From contig NZ_JAQMWP010000003.1 of NCBI RefSeq assembly GCF_030403745.1, forward strand, positions 62,001 to 126,000: DNA of 64,000 nucleotides, given 5' to 3'. Below, in pieces: positions 18,001 to 25,035 of the stretch. This stretch comes from Streptomyces sp. S.PB5 (lineage in GTDB: Bacteria > Actinomycetota > Actinomycetes > Streptomycetales > Streptomycetaceae). Position 1 is the first letter of the stretch. Each line of letters starts with the position of its first letter. Under the pieces are notes generated by a model that saw nothing but the letters and a program-made list of their open reading frames with translations, did no database searches and was not told where the DNA came from. The translations under genes were made by a program, and so were the position numbers.

Positions 18001-18570
18001 ATGGACGCCTCGCGCAATCTGATGGACGACCACCGGGAGTTCCTCGACGAGCTGGGCGTGGTGTCGGCCCGTCGGCTGCGGGACGCGCGGCACGGCGAGA
18101 CGGTGCTCGTCGCGGGCGCCAAGGCGGCCACCCAGACGCCGCCGATCCGGTCCGGCAAGCGGGTCATCTTCTCCACCCTGGACGACGGCACCGGCCTGGT
18201 CGACCTCGCCTTCTTCGACGACTCCCACGACGCCTGCGCCCACACCGTCTTCCACTCCTGGCTGCTGCTGGTGCGCGGGGTGGTGCAGCGGCGCGGCCCG
18301 CGCAGCCTCAGCGTGGTGGGCACCGCCGCCTGGAACCTCGCCGAACTGGTCGAACTGCGCGCCGGGCAGGGGCTCGACGCGGTGGCGGCGCGGCTGGCGG
18401 AGCCGGTGCCGGAAGGTGCCGGTGGGGCGAGTGAGGATCCGACCGGCGGCCGGCGCATCCAAATGCCGACGGGATACGAACTGCATCCGTGGGCCGATCT
18501 GCGACCTGCGGGTCAAGAGCCTTCACAGATACGGAAGTTGTGGCACCAGAGTCCGGGGAGTGCGGGATGA
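15100..18570 (+). CDS. dnaE2: Error-prone DNA polymerase III alpha subunit DnaE2
   Basis: A 1156-residue C-family polymerase, the size of DnaE2 rather than replicative DnaE1. Domains: N-terminal PHP (FTHLHTVSGFSLRYG, ALTDRDTLAG; residues about 1-200), palm with catalytic Asp motif LPDIDIDVESARR (about 432-444) and third carboxylate region LLKLDVLGVRMQSAM, fingers FRPGPVAADMVRPF and VFHEQIIDIVDIMTGC, GSYGFCKAHAVAFAVPTYQSAWLKAHHP, helix-hairpin-helix, and a C-terminal OB fold (VLVAGAKAATQTPPIRSGKRVIFSTLDDGTG). It performs mutagenic translesion synthesis after DNA damage. GGAGG (15088-15092) fixes the start at ATG 15100. It overlaps the next gene by ATGA and is preceded by a LexA box, so SOS induction is expected. 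Confidence 0.95.
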   Translation: MPGFTHLHTVSGFSLRYGASHPERLAERASERGMDALALTDRDTLAGTVRFAKACAKAGVRPVFGTELAVAEHEPAQRGTSVRQGDSVRPERRRTPVRGGAFIDESTPRVTFLARDGARGWADLCRLVTAAHRDKGAEGTPLLPWADNRGDGLTVLLGPASDVGRALAAGRPDRAARLLVPWREIYGDALRLEAVWHGREGTGPGSLRLAARTVGFAAEQRVRPVLSNAVRYADPGQGPVADVLDAARRLVPVDPTKELDSGEAWLKDADAMLAAAERIVEAAGFRRDTAHRLLEQTRATAAECLVDPEDDLGMGSVHFPEPHLVGAARRTAQRTLASRAAAGMVLKGYADRYAYWERMHRELDIIAHHGFASYFLTVTQVVDDVRDMGIRVAARGSGAGSLVNHLLGIAHADPVEHGLLMERFLSKRRLVLPDIDIDVESARRLEVYRAIIGRFGTERVATVSMPETYRVRHAIRDVGAALSMDPADIDRIAKSFPHIRARDARAALEELPELKALAGEMDRYGRLWELTEALDALPRGVAMHPCGVLLSDAFLLSRTPVMPTSGEGFPMSQFDKEDVEDLGLLKLDVLGVRMQSAMAHAVAEVERATGDRIDLDAVPPGDPATYQLIRSTETLGCFQIESPGQRDLVGRLQPATFHDLVVDISLFRPGPVAADMVRPFIEARHGRAPVRYPHPDLAGPLEGTYGVVVFHEQIIDIVDIMTGCGRDEADRVRRGLSDPESQGRIRFWFAQHAAAKGYSAETIQRTWEIIEAFGSYGFCKAHAVAFAVPTYQSAWLKAHHPAAFYAGLLTHDPGMYPKRLLLADARRRGVPILPLDVNRSAVAHRIELVSESKSVWGLRLALSDVHGISEAEATRIADGQPYASLLDFWERARPSRPLAQRLAQVGALDSFGANRRDLQLHLTELQRGARGAGGGQLPLAGGRKTAPAGLPDLSAAEKLSAELGVLSMDASRNLMDDHREFLDELGVVSARRLRDARHGETVLVAGAKAATQTPPIRSGKRVIFSTLDDGTGLVDLAFFDDSHDACAHTVFHSWLLLVRGVVQRRGPRSLSVVGTAAWNLAELVELRAGQGLDAVAARLAEPVPEGAGGASEDPTGGRRIQMPTGYELHPWADLRPAGQEPSQIRKLWHQSPGSAG

Positions 18571-19535
18571 CCATCCTCTGCGTACGTTTCCAGCTGCCGC
18601 CGTCGGGCGAGGCGGCCCTGCCGGGGCTGCTCGGGTTGCTGGAGGAGTTCACGCCGGTCGTCGAGGCGCTGCCGCCGGACGCGGCGCTGGCCGATCTACA
18701 CGGCGCCGAACGGTACTTCGGGCGGGACGCCGTCGAACTGGCCTCGGTGATCCGGGTCCGCGCCCTCGCGCTGCACGGCGTCGACTGTGTGATCGGCGCC
18801 GGGCCGGGGCGGATGCTGGCCCGGATGGCGATGAAGGACGCGCGGCCCGGACTGACCCGCGCGGTGACCGCGGAGGCGGCCGTGGACTTCCTCGCCGAGA
18901 AGCCGGTCGCCGCACTCCCCGGCGTCGGCACGGCCACCGCCCGCACCCTGTGCGAGTACGGCCTCGACACCCTCGGCCGGGTCGCCGCCGCACCGCTGTC
19001 CACGCTCCAGCGGCTGGTGGGCGTACGGGTCGGCCGCGAACTGCACGAGAAGGCGAACGGCATCGACCGCGGCCGGGTGGTCCCGAACGCGATCTCCCGA
19101 TCCCTCGCCACCGAACGCCCCTTCAACCGCGACGAGTTGGACTCCGACCGGCATCGGCGCGCCCTGCTCTCCGCCGCCGATGAACTCGGCGCCCGGCTGC
19201 GCGCCCTCGACAAGGTCTGCGGCGCCCTGACCCTCACCGTCCGCTACGCCGACCGCTCCTCGACCACCCGTACCCGCACCCTGAAGGAGCCGACCGCGCA
19301 CTCGGCGGCGCTCACCAGGACGGCGTACGGCATGTACGAGGCGCTCGGGCTGCAACGTGCCCGGGTGCGTGCGATGTCCCTGCGCGCCGAGGCGCTCGGC
19401 CCCGCCGAACAGGCCTCGCACCAGCTCACCTTCGACCCCGCCGACGAGAAGCTCCGCCGGATCGAGGAGGTCGCGGACCGGGTGCGGGCCAGGTTCGGAC
19501 CGCGGGCGGTGGTGCCGGGGGCGCTGGCGGCGTGA
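18567..19535 (+). CDS. ImuB-like, catalytically degenerate Y-family polymerase
   Basis: A 322-residue Y-family (DinB/UmuC superfamily) protein. The palm start MTILCVRFQLPP lacks the metal-binding Asp of the canonical DMDAFFA strand, and the usual SIDE motif is replaced by LADLHGAERYFG, as in ImuB proteins. A helix-hairpin-helix (VAALPGVGTATARTLCEYGL, about residues 111-130) and little-finger region (about 195-300) remain. Near the end, QLTF resembles a beta-clamp-binding motif. Catalytic inactivity and the 4-nt overlap with dnaE2 suggest it is the adaptor recruiting DnaE2 to the clamp, as ImuB does in mycobacteria. It is shorter than typical ImuB (about 500), and no ImuA' gene is present. Annotated DinB/DinP in some genomes. 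Confidence 0.8.
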   Translation: MTILCVRFQLPPSGEAALPGLLGLLEEFTPVVEALPPDAALADLHGAERYFGRDAVELASVIRVRALALHGVDCVIGAGPGRMLARMAMKDARPGLTRAVTAEAAVDFLAEKPVAALPGVGTATARTLCEYGLDTLGRVAAAPLSTLQRLVGVRVGRELHEKANGIDRGRVVPNAISRSLATERPFNRDELDSDRHRRALLSAADELGARLRALDKVCGALTLTVRYADRSSTTRTRTLKEPTAHSAALTRTAYGMYEALGLQRARVRAMSLRAEALGPAEQASHQLTFDPADEKLRRIEEVADRVRARFGPRAVVPGALAA

Positions 19536-19549
19536 CATAGGGTGCCCGC

Positions 19550-20593
19550 ATGACATGGCGGGGGCCGACGCATCGGACGGTGGACGGGGAGCGGGTCGAC
19601 GGGGTCTGGTGCCATGTGTGGCGCCGGTATCCGCTGAGCGACGTGTACTACGTGGACGACCTCTTCGTGTACGCGGACGGTGCGATCAAGTGCGGGGGGC
19701 CCGATCTCATCGACCTGGCCGGGCTGGAGCGCCGGCTGGCCAAGGGCGCCGTCGCGGTGCATGACCCCGGGGCGCCGCCTGACGAGCCGCCGTCCAGGTG
19801 GGGCGCCCGGTACCAGCTGTGCACCCCGGAGTCCTTCCTCCTCGAAGTCGCCGACCGCATCGACGAGTTGAGCGGCAGGCCGACCACGGCACAGCGCTGC
19901 CACGCGGCGATCCGGCACTACCGGCAGGAGCCGACCGAACAGAGCCGCGAGGCGCTCCGCGAGGCGTACCTGGCCATTCCGGCGCACAACCGGGTCTATG
20001 TCCTGGGCGACATGGACCGCCAGGACCGCCCCCTGCGGATCCTGCTCACCGACGTGGGCGAGGCCGTGGACGGGGACGGCCCGGTGGTGACGGAGCAGAT
20101 GCACCGGGACGTTCTGGAGTACTTCGACGAGGGCGACCACGGAGTCACGGAGCGGAAGGCGCCGGTGTACGCGGACGACCCGGTCGAGGCCGTCCCGGCA
20201 CCGATCGTCCTGCACAACATCGTCTATCCCCGGGGCTGGCCCGAGGAACTCGACCTCTTCGTGCTGCGCAACAACTACCCCGCCGAGATCCACTACGCCG
20301 GCGCCACCTACTCCTCCGTGCACGACGCCTACTGGACCCTGGCCGAGCGCCACCAGGGCGACGACTGGCCCGACGTACGGCTCGCCGTCATGGCCGGGCT
20401 GCTGCGCGCGAAGTTCACCCAGCACCCCGACCTCGCGGAGTTCCTCCTCGACACCGGCAACGCGACGCTCAGCTACATCGACCACGACGAGTCCCCCTAC
20501 TGGCGGGACGCCGGTGCCCGAGGCGGCCGCAACTGGGTCGGCCGGCTGCTGGAGTTGGTGCGGTCCGAGCTCAGTTGGCCCACGGGGGCGTGA
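19550..20593 (+). CDS. NADAR-domain protein with extra N-terminal domain
   Basis: A 347-residue protein with a C-terminal NADAR (YbiA/RibX-like, COG3236) domain at about residues 225-345: LFVLRNNYPAEIHYAGATYSSVHDAYWTLAERH, AVMAGLLRAKFTQHPDLAEFLLDTGNATLSYIDHDESPYWRD, GRNWVGRLLELVRSEL. NADAR domains cleave N-glycosidic bonds of damaged riboflavin intermediates or of ADP-ribose on nucleic acid bases. The N-terminal half (Trp/Tyr-rich, VWRRYPLSDVYYVDDLFVYADG) is a separate conserved unit I cannot name. It follows the mutasome pair after 14 bp, so it may be co-transcribed with a DNA damage operon. Its 3' end overlaps the convergent cupin gene by 23 nt. Confidence 0.8.
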   Translation: MTWRGPTHRTVDGERVDGVWCHVWRRYPLSDVYYVDDLFVYADGAIKCGGPDLIDLAGLERRLAKGAVAVHDPGAPPDEPPSRWGARYQLCTPESFLLEVADRIDELSGRPTTAQRCHAAIRHYRQEPTEQSREALREAYLAIPAHNRVYVLGDMDRQDRPLRILLTDVGEAVDGDGPVVTEQMHRDVLEYFDEGDHGVTERKAPVYADDPVEAVPAPIVLHNIVYPRGWPEELDLFVLRNNYPAEIHYAGATYSSVHDAYWTLAERHQGDDWPDVRLAVMAGLLRAKFTQHPDLAEFLLDTGNATLSYIDHDESPYWRDAGARGGRNWVGRLLELVRSELSWPTGA

Positions 20594-20945
20594 TGACCGT
20601 GCCGTCGGCCAGTTCCGCCGACAGGCCGATGGATGTGGTGACCCAGGTGAGGGCGGTGTGCTCGGTCGGGTTCTCCACGGCGAGCGTCGCGCCGGGGTTG
20701 ATGATCAGGGTGTCGCCCGCGGTGACCCGGTCGGTGCGGTCGTCGAGGGTGATCAGGAGTTCCCCGACCAGTATGTGCAGGATCTCCTCGCGGCTGACGG
20801 TGTGAGCGGGCGCCTTGGTACCGGGCGGGATCTCCCCGCGCCAGGCGCACAGTTCCTTCGAACCGGTGAGGGGAGTGGCGTACGAGACGAAGCGGGCGCC
20901 GTGGATCTCGTGCGTGACGGCGTCGGATGAACGGATGACGGGCAT
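20571..20945 (-). CDS. Small cupin-fold protein
   Basis: A 124-residue single-domain cupin (RmlC-like jelly roll). Conserved strands: AWRGEIPPGTKAPAHTVSREEILHILVGELLITLDDRTDRVTAGDTLIINPGATLAVENPTEHTALTWVTT. Potential metal ligands are His in the PAH segment, Glu in REEILH and a later His. Start ATG 20945. It is divergent from the MarR gene, whose operator-like palindrome at 20994 probably controls both. Substrate unknown; small cupins of this size act as isomerases, dioxygenases or sensors. Confidence 0.75.
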   Translation of the reverse strand: MPVIRSSDAVTHEIHGARFVSYATPLTGSKELCAWRGEIPPGTKAPAHTVSREEILHILVGELLITLDDRTDRVTAGDTLIINPGATLAVENPTEHTALTWVTTSIGLSAELADGTVITPPWAN

Positions 20946-20993
20946 GCGGGACCTCCGGGTCGACTGATGGATGGTTCCGGACGGGTCTAGATG

Positions 20994-21014
20994 GTCAAGC
21001 GGCTTGACTATAAT
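20994..21014 (+). promoter_or_regulatory. MarR operator overlapping a -10 box for a leaderless transcript
   Basis: GTCAAGC/GGCTTGAC (20994-21008) is an inverted repeat of the TCAAG-CTTGA type often bound by MarR proteins. It runs directly into TATAAT (21009-21014), a consensus -10. The regulator GTG codon at 21021 is 7 bp downstream, where transcription should start. Confidence 0.7.
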
Positions 21015-21020
21015 CCGTTC

Positions 21021-21464
21021 GTGCAGAACTCCGAAGCCCTTTCTCTGACCGCCGCCCTGCTCGCCGCCGCCGGTGATCTGACCCGGCGTATCAATGACGG
21101 TGTCGTCGCCCGCGGGTTCGAGGGGCGGCCCGCGTACGGGTTCGCCTTCACCCGGCTCTCCCGGGGCGGGGCCACCGTCACCGATCTCGCGGCCCATCTC
21201 GGGGTGACGAAGCAGGCCGCGAGCCAGCTCGTCGAGGAGCTCGTGCGGAAGGGGTACGTCGAGCGGCGGCCGCACCCCGATGACGCGCGGGCCAGGCTCG
21301 TCGTGCTGACCGAGCGGGGCTGGGCCTGCACCCGGGCCGCGGAGGAGGCTGCCGCGGAGGCCGTCCGGGTGTGGGTCGAATTGATCGGTGAGGGTGAAGT
21401 GCGGGCGTTGCGTGATCACTTGGTGCGCATTGCGCCCTATGGTCCCATCAGGCCTGCCTGGTGA
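21021..21464 (+). CDS. MarR-family transcriptional regulator, leaderless start
   Basis: A 147-residue winged-helix regulator: FEGRPAYGFAFTRLSRGGATVTDLAAHLGVTKQAASQLVEELVRKGYVERRPHPDDARARLVVLTERG contains the recognition helix (about residues 52-72) and beta-wing with the Asp-Arg pattern (PDDAR) typical of MarR proteins. An ATG at 20991 lies inside the operator/promoter and would need an upstream transcript; GTG 21021 coincides with the predicted transcription start, so translation is probably leaderless. Because the palindrome covers its promoter and faces the cupin gene, autoregulation and control of the cupin are likely. The ligand is unknown. Confidence 0.85.
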   Translation: MQNSEALSLTAALLAAAGDLTRRINDGVVARGFEGRPAYGFAFTRLSRGGATVTDLAAHLGVTKQAASQLVEELVRKGYVERRPHPDDARARLVVLTERGWACTRAAEEAAAEAVRVWVELIGEGEVRALRDHLVRIAPYGPIRPAW

Positions 21465-21532
21465 CTTTTTACCGACGCGTAACTTCACACTTGGGCTACT
21501 CGCTCGTAACTTGACGAATGAACAGCATCCTC

Positions 21533-21546
21533 GTGATCCGGATCAC
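21533..21546. promoter_or_regulatory. CRP-like palindrome before secreted lipase
   Basis: GTGATCCGGATCAC is a perfect palindrome; with flanks (C..A) it matches the CRP consensus TGTGA-N6-TCACA at nine of ten positions. It lies at or just after the expected -10 of a promoter with -35 TTGACG (21511-21516), 48 bp before the lipase start. Two CGTAACTT direct repeats (near 21478 and 21505) precede it. Confidence 0.5.
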
Positions 21547-21594
21547 AGGGCGTAAGTCCGTCGCAACTCCCTTGAGCCGCAAGGAGATCACACG

Positions 21595-22455
21595 ATGCTG
21601 CCCTGGAAACGACTGCTCAGACCCCTGACCGCGCTGCTGCTGACCGCCACGGTCGCGGTCGTCCCCGCCACCACCGCCCAAGCCGCCGACGCTCCCAGCA
21701 GGGGCTGGAACGACTACTCCTGCAAGCCGTCCGCCGCCCATCCCCGCCCCGTCGTCCTCGTGCACGGCACCTTCGCCAACTCCGTCGACAACTGGCTCGG
21801 CCTCGCGCCCTATCTGAAGGGCCGCGGCTACTGCGTCTACTCCTTCGACTACGGCCAACTGCCGGGCGTCCCCGTCTTCCACGGCCTCGGCCCCATCGAC
21901 AAGTCCGCCGAGCAGCTGTCCGCCTTCGTCGACAAGGTCCTCGGCTCGACCGGCGCCGCCGAGACCGACCTCGTCGGCCACTCGCAGGGCGGCATGATGC
22001 CCCGCTACTACCTCAAGTTCCTCGGCGGCGCCGCGAAGGTGAACGCCCTCGTCGGTATCGCGCCCGACAACCACGGCACCACCCTGAACGGCCTCACCCA
22101 GCTCCTCGACTACTTCCCGGGCGCCGCGGACCTGCTCTCCACCAACACCCCGGCCCTCGCCGACCAGGTCGTCGGCTCGCCCTTCCTCACCAAGCTCAAC
22201 GAGGGCGGCGACACGGTCCCCGGCGTGACGTACACGGTCCTCGCCACCAGGTACGACGAGGTGGTCACGCCGTACCGGAGCCAGTTCCTCAGCGGAGCGA
22301 ACGTCAACAACGTCCTGGTCCAGGACCTGTGCCCGCTCGACCTCTCCGAGCACGCCGCGATCGGACTGCTCGACCTGATCGCCTTCCACGAGGTGCTCAA
22401 CGCGCTCGACCCGGCGCACGCCACCCCGACCACCTGCGCGTCCGTTTTCGAATAG
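21595..22455 (+). CDS. Secreted lipase/esterase, alpha/beta hydrolase (lipase class 2)
   Basis: A 286-residue exported triacylglycerol-lipase-like enzyme. Signal peptide of about 30 residues ends at TAQA. The oxyanion-side motif VVLVHGTFANSVDNW (about 53-67) and nucleophile elbow GHSQGG (Ser about 130) are present; Asp in TRYDEVVTPY and His in SEHAAIGLLD complete the expected triad. Cysteines near 43 and 80 and two at the C-terminus can form disulfides. Start ATG 21595 follows AAGGAGATC. It resembles S. coelicolor SCO1735 by context (memory). The stop codon lies inside a 14-bp tandem duplication, and a strong terminator follows. Confidence 0.9.
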   Translation: MLPWKRLLRPLTALLLTATVAVVPATTAQAADAPSRGWNDYSCKPSAAHPRPVVLVHGTFANSVDNWLGLAPYLKGRGYCVYSFDYGQLPGVPVFHGLGPIDKSAEQLSAFVDKVLGSTGAAETDLVGHSQGGMMPRYYLKFLGGAAKVNALVGIAPDNHGTTLNGLTQLLDYFPGAADLLSTNTPALADQVVGSPFLTKLNEGGDTVPGVTYTVLATRYDEVVTPYRSQFLSGANVNNVLVQDLCPLDLSEHAAIGLLDLIAFHEVLNALDPAHATPTTCASVFE

Positions 22456-22479
22456 TCAGCAGTAAATAGTCAGCAGTAA
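22452..22479. repeat. 14-bp perfect tandem duplication over the lipase stop codon
   Basis: ATAGTCAGCAGTAA occurs twice head to tail (22452-22465, 22466-22479). The first copy contains the lipase stop TAG. Confidence 0.85.
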
Positions 22480-22498
22480 CACGTGTAACGCGTGTTCG

Positions 22499-22531
22499 GG
22501 GGGTGTCCGGCCTGAGCCGCCGGACACCCCC
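22499..22531. terminator. Bidirectional terminator between lipase and LPMO
   Basis: GGGGGTGTCCGG (22499-22510) pairs with CCGGACACCCCC (22520-22531) around a 9-nt loop, between two convergent genes. Confidence 0.8.
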
Positions 22532-22547
22532 GCCCCCCGTGGTGCGG

Positions 22548-23576
22548 CTAACGGCTGTGCCGGCCGCCGCTCATCGCGCGCCGCCGGACCGACCCGAACA
22601 GGATCGCCGCACCGACCGCGAGAACGGCCGCGCCGCCCATCGCGAGATACGGGGTGCTGCTGTCGCCGCCGGTTTCGGCGAGGTCCTCCGTGGCGGCGGC
22701 CGCCTTCACGTCGTTGACGGGAGCGGCGGCGGACGTCTCCGCCTCCGTCGCCTCCGTCGTCTCCGCCGCGGCCGGCTCCGCGGACGTACCGGCGTCGTCG
22801 TCACCATGGCCGCCGTGCTCGACCGTCGACTCGTCCGCGCCCTCCTCGATCTGCTCCTCGGAGGGGGCGGAGGCGCTCGGGGCCGGGCTGGTCGTCGTAC
22901 CACCACCGCTGCCGTCGCCGCCGGCACCGCCGCTGTCACCGCCGCCGAACGTCACGTCCGAGCAGGAGTAGAACGCCTCCGGGCTGTCCGAGCGCTGCCA
23001 GATCCCGTACAGGAGCTGGGCGCCCGAACGCTCCGGGAGCGTGCCGGAGAACGTGTAGTAGCCGCCCGTCGCGCTCGGGTCGGTGGCCGTCGCCACCGGG
23101 TTGTCCAGGTCCAGGTCGTCCCAGGCGAGCGGCTGCGCCGGGTCGTAGCCCGCCTTGGTGATGTACACCTTGAACGTGCCCTTGTGCGGGGCCGTCACAC
23201 GGTACTTGAAGGTGTACGAGCCGCTGCTCACGCGCGTCGAGGGCCAGTCCGCGCGGGTCAGGTCCAGGCCCTTGAACTCGGCGTTGTCCGCGCTGCACAG
23301 CCTGCCGTCCGGGATCAGCGACTGGTGCCGCCCGTTCGCGTCGCCGATGCGGACGCCGTTCCAGTCGTAGAGCGCCTGGGTACCCCCAGCCGCGACCGCC
23401 GCCTTGCAGGCGTCCGACCTGGGGCTCTCGGGACCCTCCGCGTAGCACTGCGCGACCCGGCTGACGGGGTCGCCCAGCGTGCCGTGCGCCGACGCGGGCG
23501 CGGCGGCCAGCGCGGTGAGGGCGAGCGGGGTCAGGCCGAGGGCGGCGACGGCGGCGGCCTTGCGGCGTGCGGGCAT
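22548..23576 (-). CDS. Lytic polysaccharide monooxygenase (AA10) with LAETG cell-wall sorting signal
   Basis: A 342-residue secreted copper enzyme. The signal peptide ends at PASA, so the mature protein starts with His31 (HGTLGDPVSR), first ligand of the copper histidine brace; the second is in APHKGTFKVYITK. Chitin/cellulose-binding-type AA10 domain covers about residues 31-200 (DWNGVRIGDANGRHQSLIPDGRLCSA, YGIWQRSDSPEAFYSCSDVTF). A Gly/Ser/Thr/Glu-rich linker of about 90 residues follows, then LAETG (about 303-307), a hydrophobic helix and RRR: a sortase signal of the class E (LAXTG) type. The oxidase would be tethered to the wall rather than released. Substrate, chitin or cellulose, cannot be decided here. 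Confidence 0.92.
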   Translation of the reverse strand: MPARRKAAAVAALGLTPLALTALAAAPASAHGTLGDPVSRVAQCYAEGPESPRSDACKAAVAAGGTQALYDWNGVRIGDANGRHQSLIPDGRLCSADNAEFKGLDLTRADWPSTRVSSGSYTFKYRVTAPHKGTFKVYITKAGYDPAQPLAWDDLDLDNPVATATDPSATGGYYTFSGTLPERSGAQLLYGIWQRSDSPEAFYSCSDVTFGGGDSGGAGGDGSGGGTTTSPAPSASAPSEEQIEEGADESTVEHGGHGDDDAGTSAEPAAAETTEATEAETSAAAPVNDVKAAAATEDLAETGGDSSTPYLAMGGAAVLAVGAAILFGSVRRRAMSGGRHSR

Positions 23577-23716
23577 GGAGGGACTCCTCGGAAGCGGTGC
23601 TGACGGGTGCCGGATCCAAGAAACCGTGAAATCCCCCGCTTGTGGCGGCCGGGAACGATCTTTATGGCCCTCTTAAGGGGCTGCTGAGGCTGAGATCAGG
23701 TAGGTAGCGTGCGCGC

Positions 23717-24064
23717 ATGACGAACGAGGAGATACGACCGGCCACTTCGGCCGATGTGCCGAGGGTGAAGGCCGTGACCGACGCTGCCTACCACCACTAC
23801 ATCGAGCGCATCGGAATGGTGCCGCAGCCCATGGAACGGGACCACGCGGCGAACGTGGCCGCGGGGCAGGTGTTCGTCACCGGGGACCCCGTGGTCGGCC
23901 TGGTGGTCGTCGAGGAGTACCCGGACCATCTGTACCTCGACAACAGCCGTCCACCCCGACGCCCAGGGAACGGGCGTGGGGGGACGGCTGTTGCGGTTCG
24001 TGGACGCACACGCGCGTGCGCTCGGCCTGTCCGAGGTCAGGCTCTACACCAACGCGATGGTCTG
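23717..24064 (+). pseudogene. Frameshifted, truncated GNAT acetyltransferase
   Basis: The first 76 residues read as a GNAT N-acetyltransferase (EIRPATSADVPRVKAVTDAAYHHYIERIG ... GDPVVGLVVVEEYPDHLYLDN). At about 23944 the frame is lost: a shift to another frame restores the acetyl-CoA-binding motif (AVHPDAQGTGVGGRLLRFVDAHARALGLSEVRLYTNAMV), consistent with a 2-nt deletion after DN. That frame then stops at TGA 24062-24064, where intact relatives continue with a TENLAFY-type segment. Two lesions argue for a decayed gene rather than a single sequencing error. Confidence 0.75.
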
Positions 24065-24092
24065 AACGATCTGAACGGCACGGCAGCCGCCG

Positions 24093-24227
24093 TCAGCCGT
24101 CCGGCCACCAGGTGCGTGCGATGTCCTTTCGCACCTCGGGGCGTCCCGCAGGGCGTTCGTCGGCCTCCTCGCGGAGTCGACGGGAGTCCGTCCTCTTCAG
24201 GGGCTTCTGCACGGTAGTACGGCGCAT
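24093..24227 (-). CDS. Small basic 44-residue protein
   Basis: An ATG at 24227 preceded by an excellent ribosome site (AAGGAGGCAGCC) opens a 44-codon frame ending at 24093. The product is strongly charged (MRRTTVQKPLKRTDSRRLREEADERP at the start) and ends in a distinctive RKDIARTWWPDG. It has no signal peptide or membrane helix. The ribosome site, codon pattern and Trp-Trp end suggest a real small protein. Function unknown. It lies opposite the decaying acetyltransferase. Confidence 0.6.
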   Translation of the reverse strand: MRRTTVQKPLKRTDSRRLREEADERPAGRPEVRKDIARTWWPDG

Positions 24228-24420
24228 GGCTGCCTCCTTCAGGACCTACCGAGTTCCGCGTTCTCACGGAGGTAGACCCTTTTGGGGAGAGTTCCTCATC
24301 GGTCGCGATCTGTCAGTGGCCACCATCACGATTTCGACTGACTTTCGAGTGATGCTCCGGTGACTCCACCGGGACTCCGGCGCCGCTCGACTGTCAGTGG
24401 CAGATGTCACGCTGGTGCCC

Positions 24421-25035
24421 ATGACGGATCACAGGACATTCGAGGCCGACGCGGACGTGGATTGGGACGCGCAGGCCGCTTCCTTCGACGAGGAGCCGGA
24501 CCACGGCCTGCGCGACCCCGAGGTGCGCGCCGCCTGGGCACACCGGCTGCGCTCCTGGCTGCCCGGCCGGGCCTGCGACATCCTCGACCTCGGCTGCGGC
24601 ACCGGCAGCCTGTCGCTCCTCGCGGCCGAGCAGGGACACCGCGTCACCGGCGTGGACCGCTCCCCGGCGATGATCGATCTCGCCCGCGCCAAGCTGGCCG
24701 GCCGTGACGCGGCGTTCCTCGTCGGTGACGCGGCGGCGCCGCCGGTGGGGGAGCAGCGCTTCGACACCGTCCTCGTACGGCATGTGGTGTGGGCGCTGCC
24801 CGACCCCGGCCGGGCCCTGCGGCACTGGCGCGAGCTGCTCAGACCCGAGGGCCGGCTGGTGCTCGTCGAGGGTGTCTGGGGCACCGTCAGCCCGGTCGGC
24901 ATACCCGCCGACCGGCTCACCGCCCTCGTCGAGCCGCTCGCCGGCCAGGTGCGCGTCGAGCGGCTGTCGGACGACCCCGCGCTGTGGGGGAAGACGGTGG
25001 CGGACGAGCGGTACGCGGTGGTGGCGACGATCTAG
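24421..25035 (+). CDS. Class I SAM-dependent methyltransferase
   Basis: A 204-residue Rossmann-fold methyltransferase (Methyltransf_11/25 type). Motif I is DILDLGCGTGSLSLLAAEQGHRVTGVDRS (about residues 47-75), with the acidic ribose-binding Asp in VDRS; motif II/III region FLVGDAAAPPVGEQRFDTVLVRHVVWALPDPGRALRHWRELLRPEGRLVLVEGVWG. ATG 24421 is chosen; an in-frame GTG lies at 24397 and neither has a good ribosome site. It converges on the DUF402 gene, with the two stops sharing CTAG (25032-25035). Acceptor unknown. Confidence 0.85.
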   Translation: MTDHRTFEADADVDWDAQAASFDEEPDHGLRDPEVRAAWAHRLRSWLPGRACDILDLGCGTGSLSLLAAEQGHRVTGVDRSPAMIDLARAKLAGRDAAFLVGDAAAPPVGEQRFDTVLVRHVVWALPDPGRALRHWRELLRPEGRLVLVEGVWGTVSPVGIPADRLTALVEPLAGQVRVERLSDDPALWGKTVADERYAVVATI

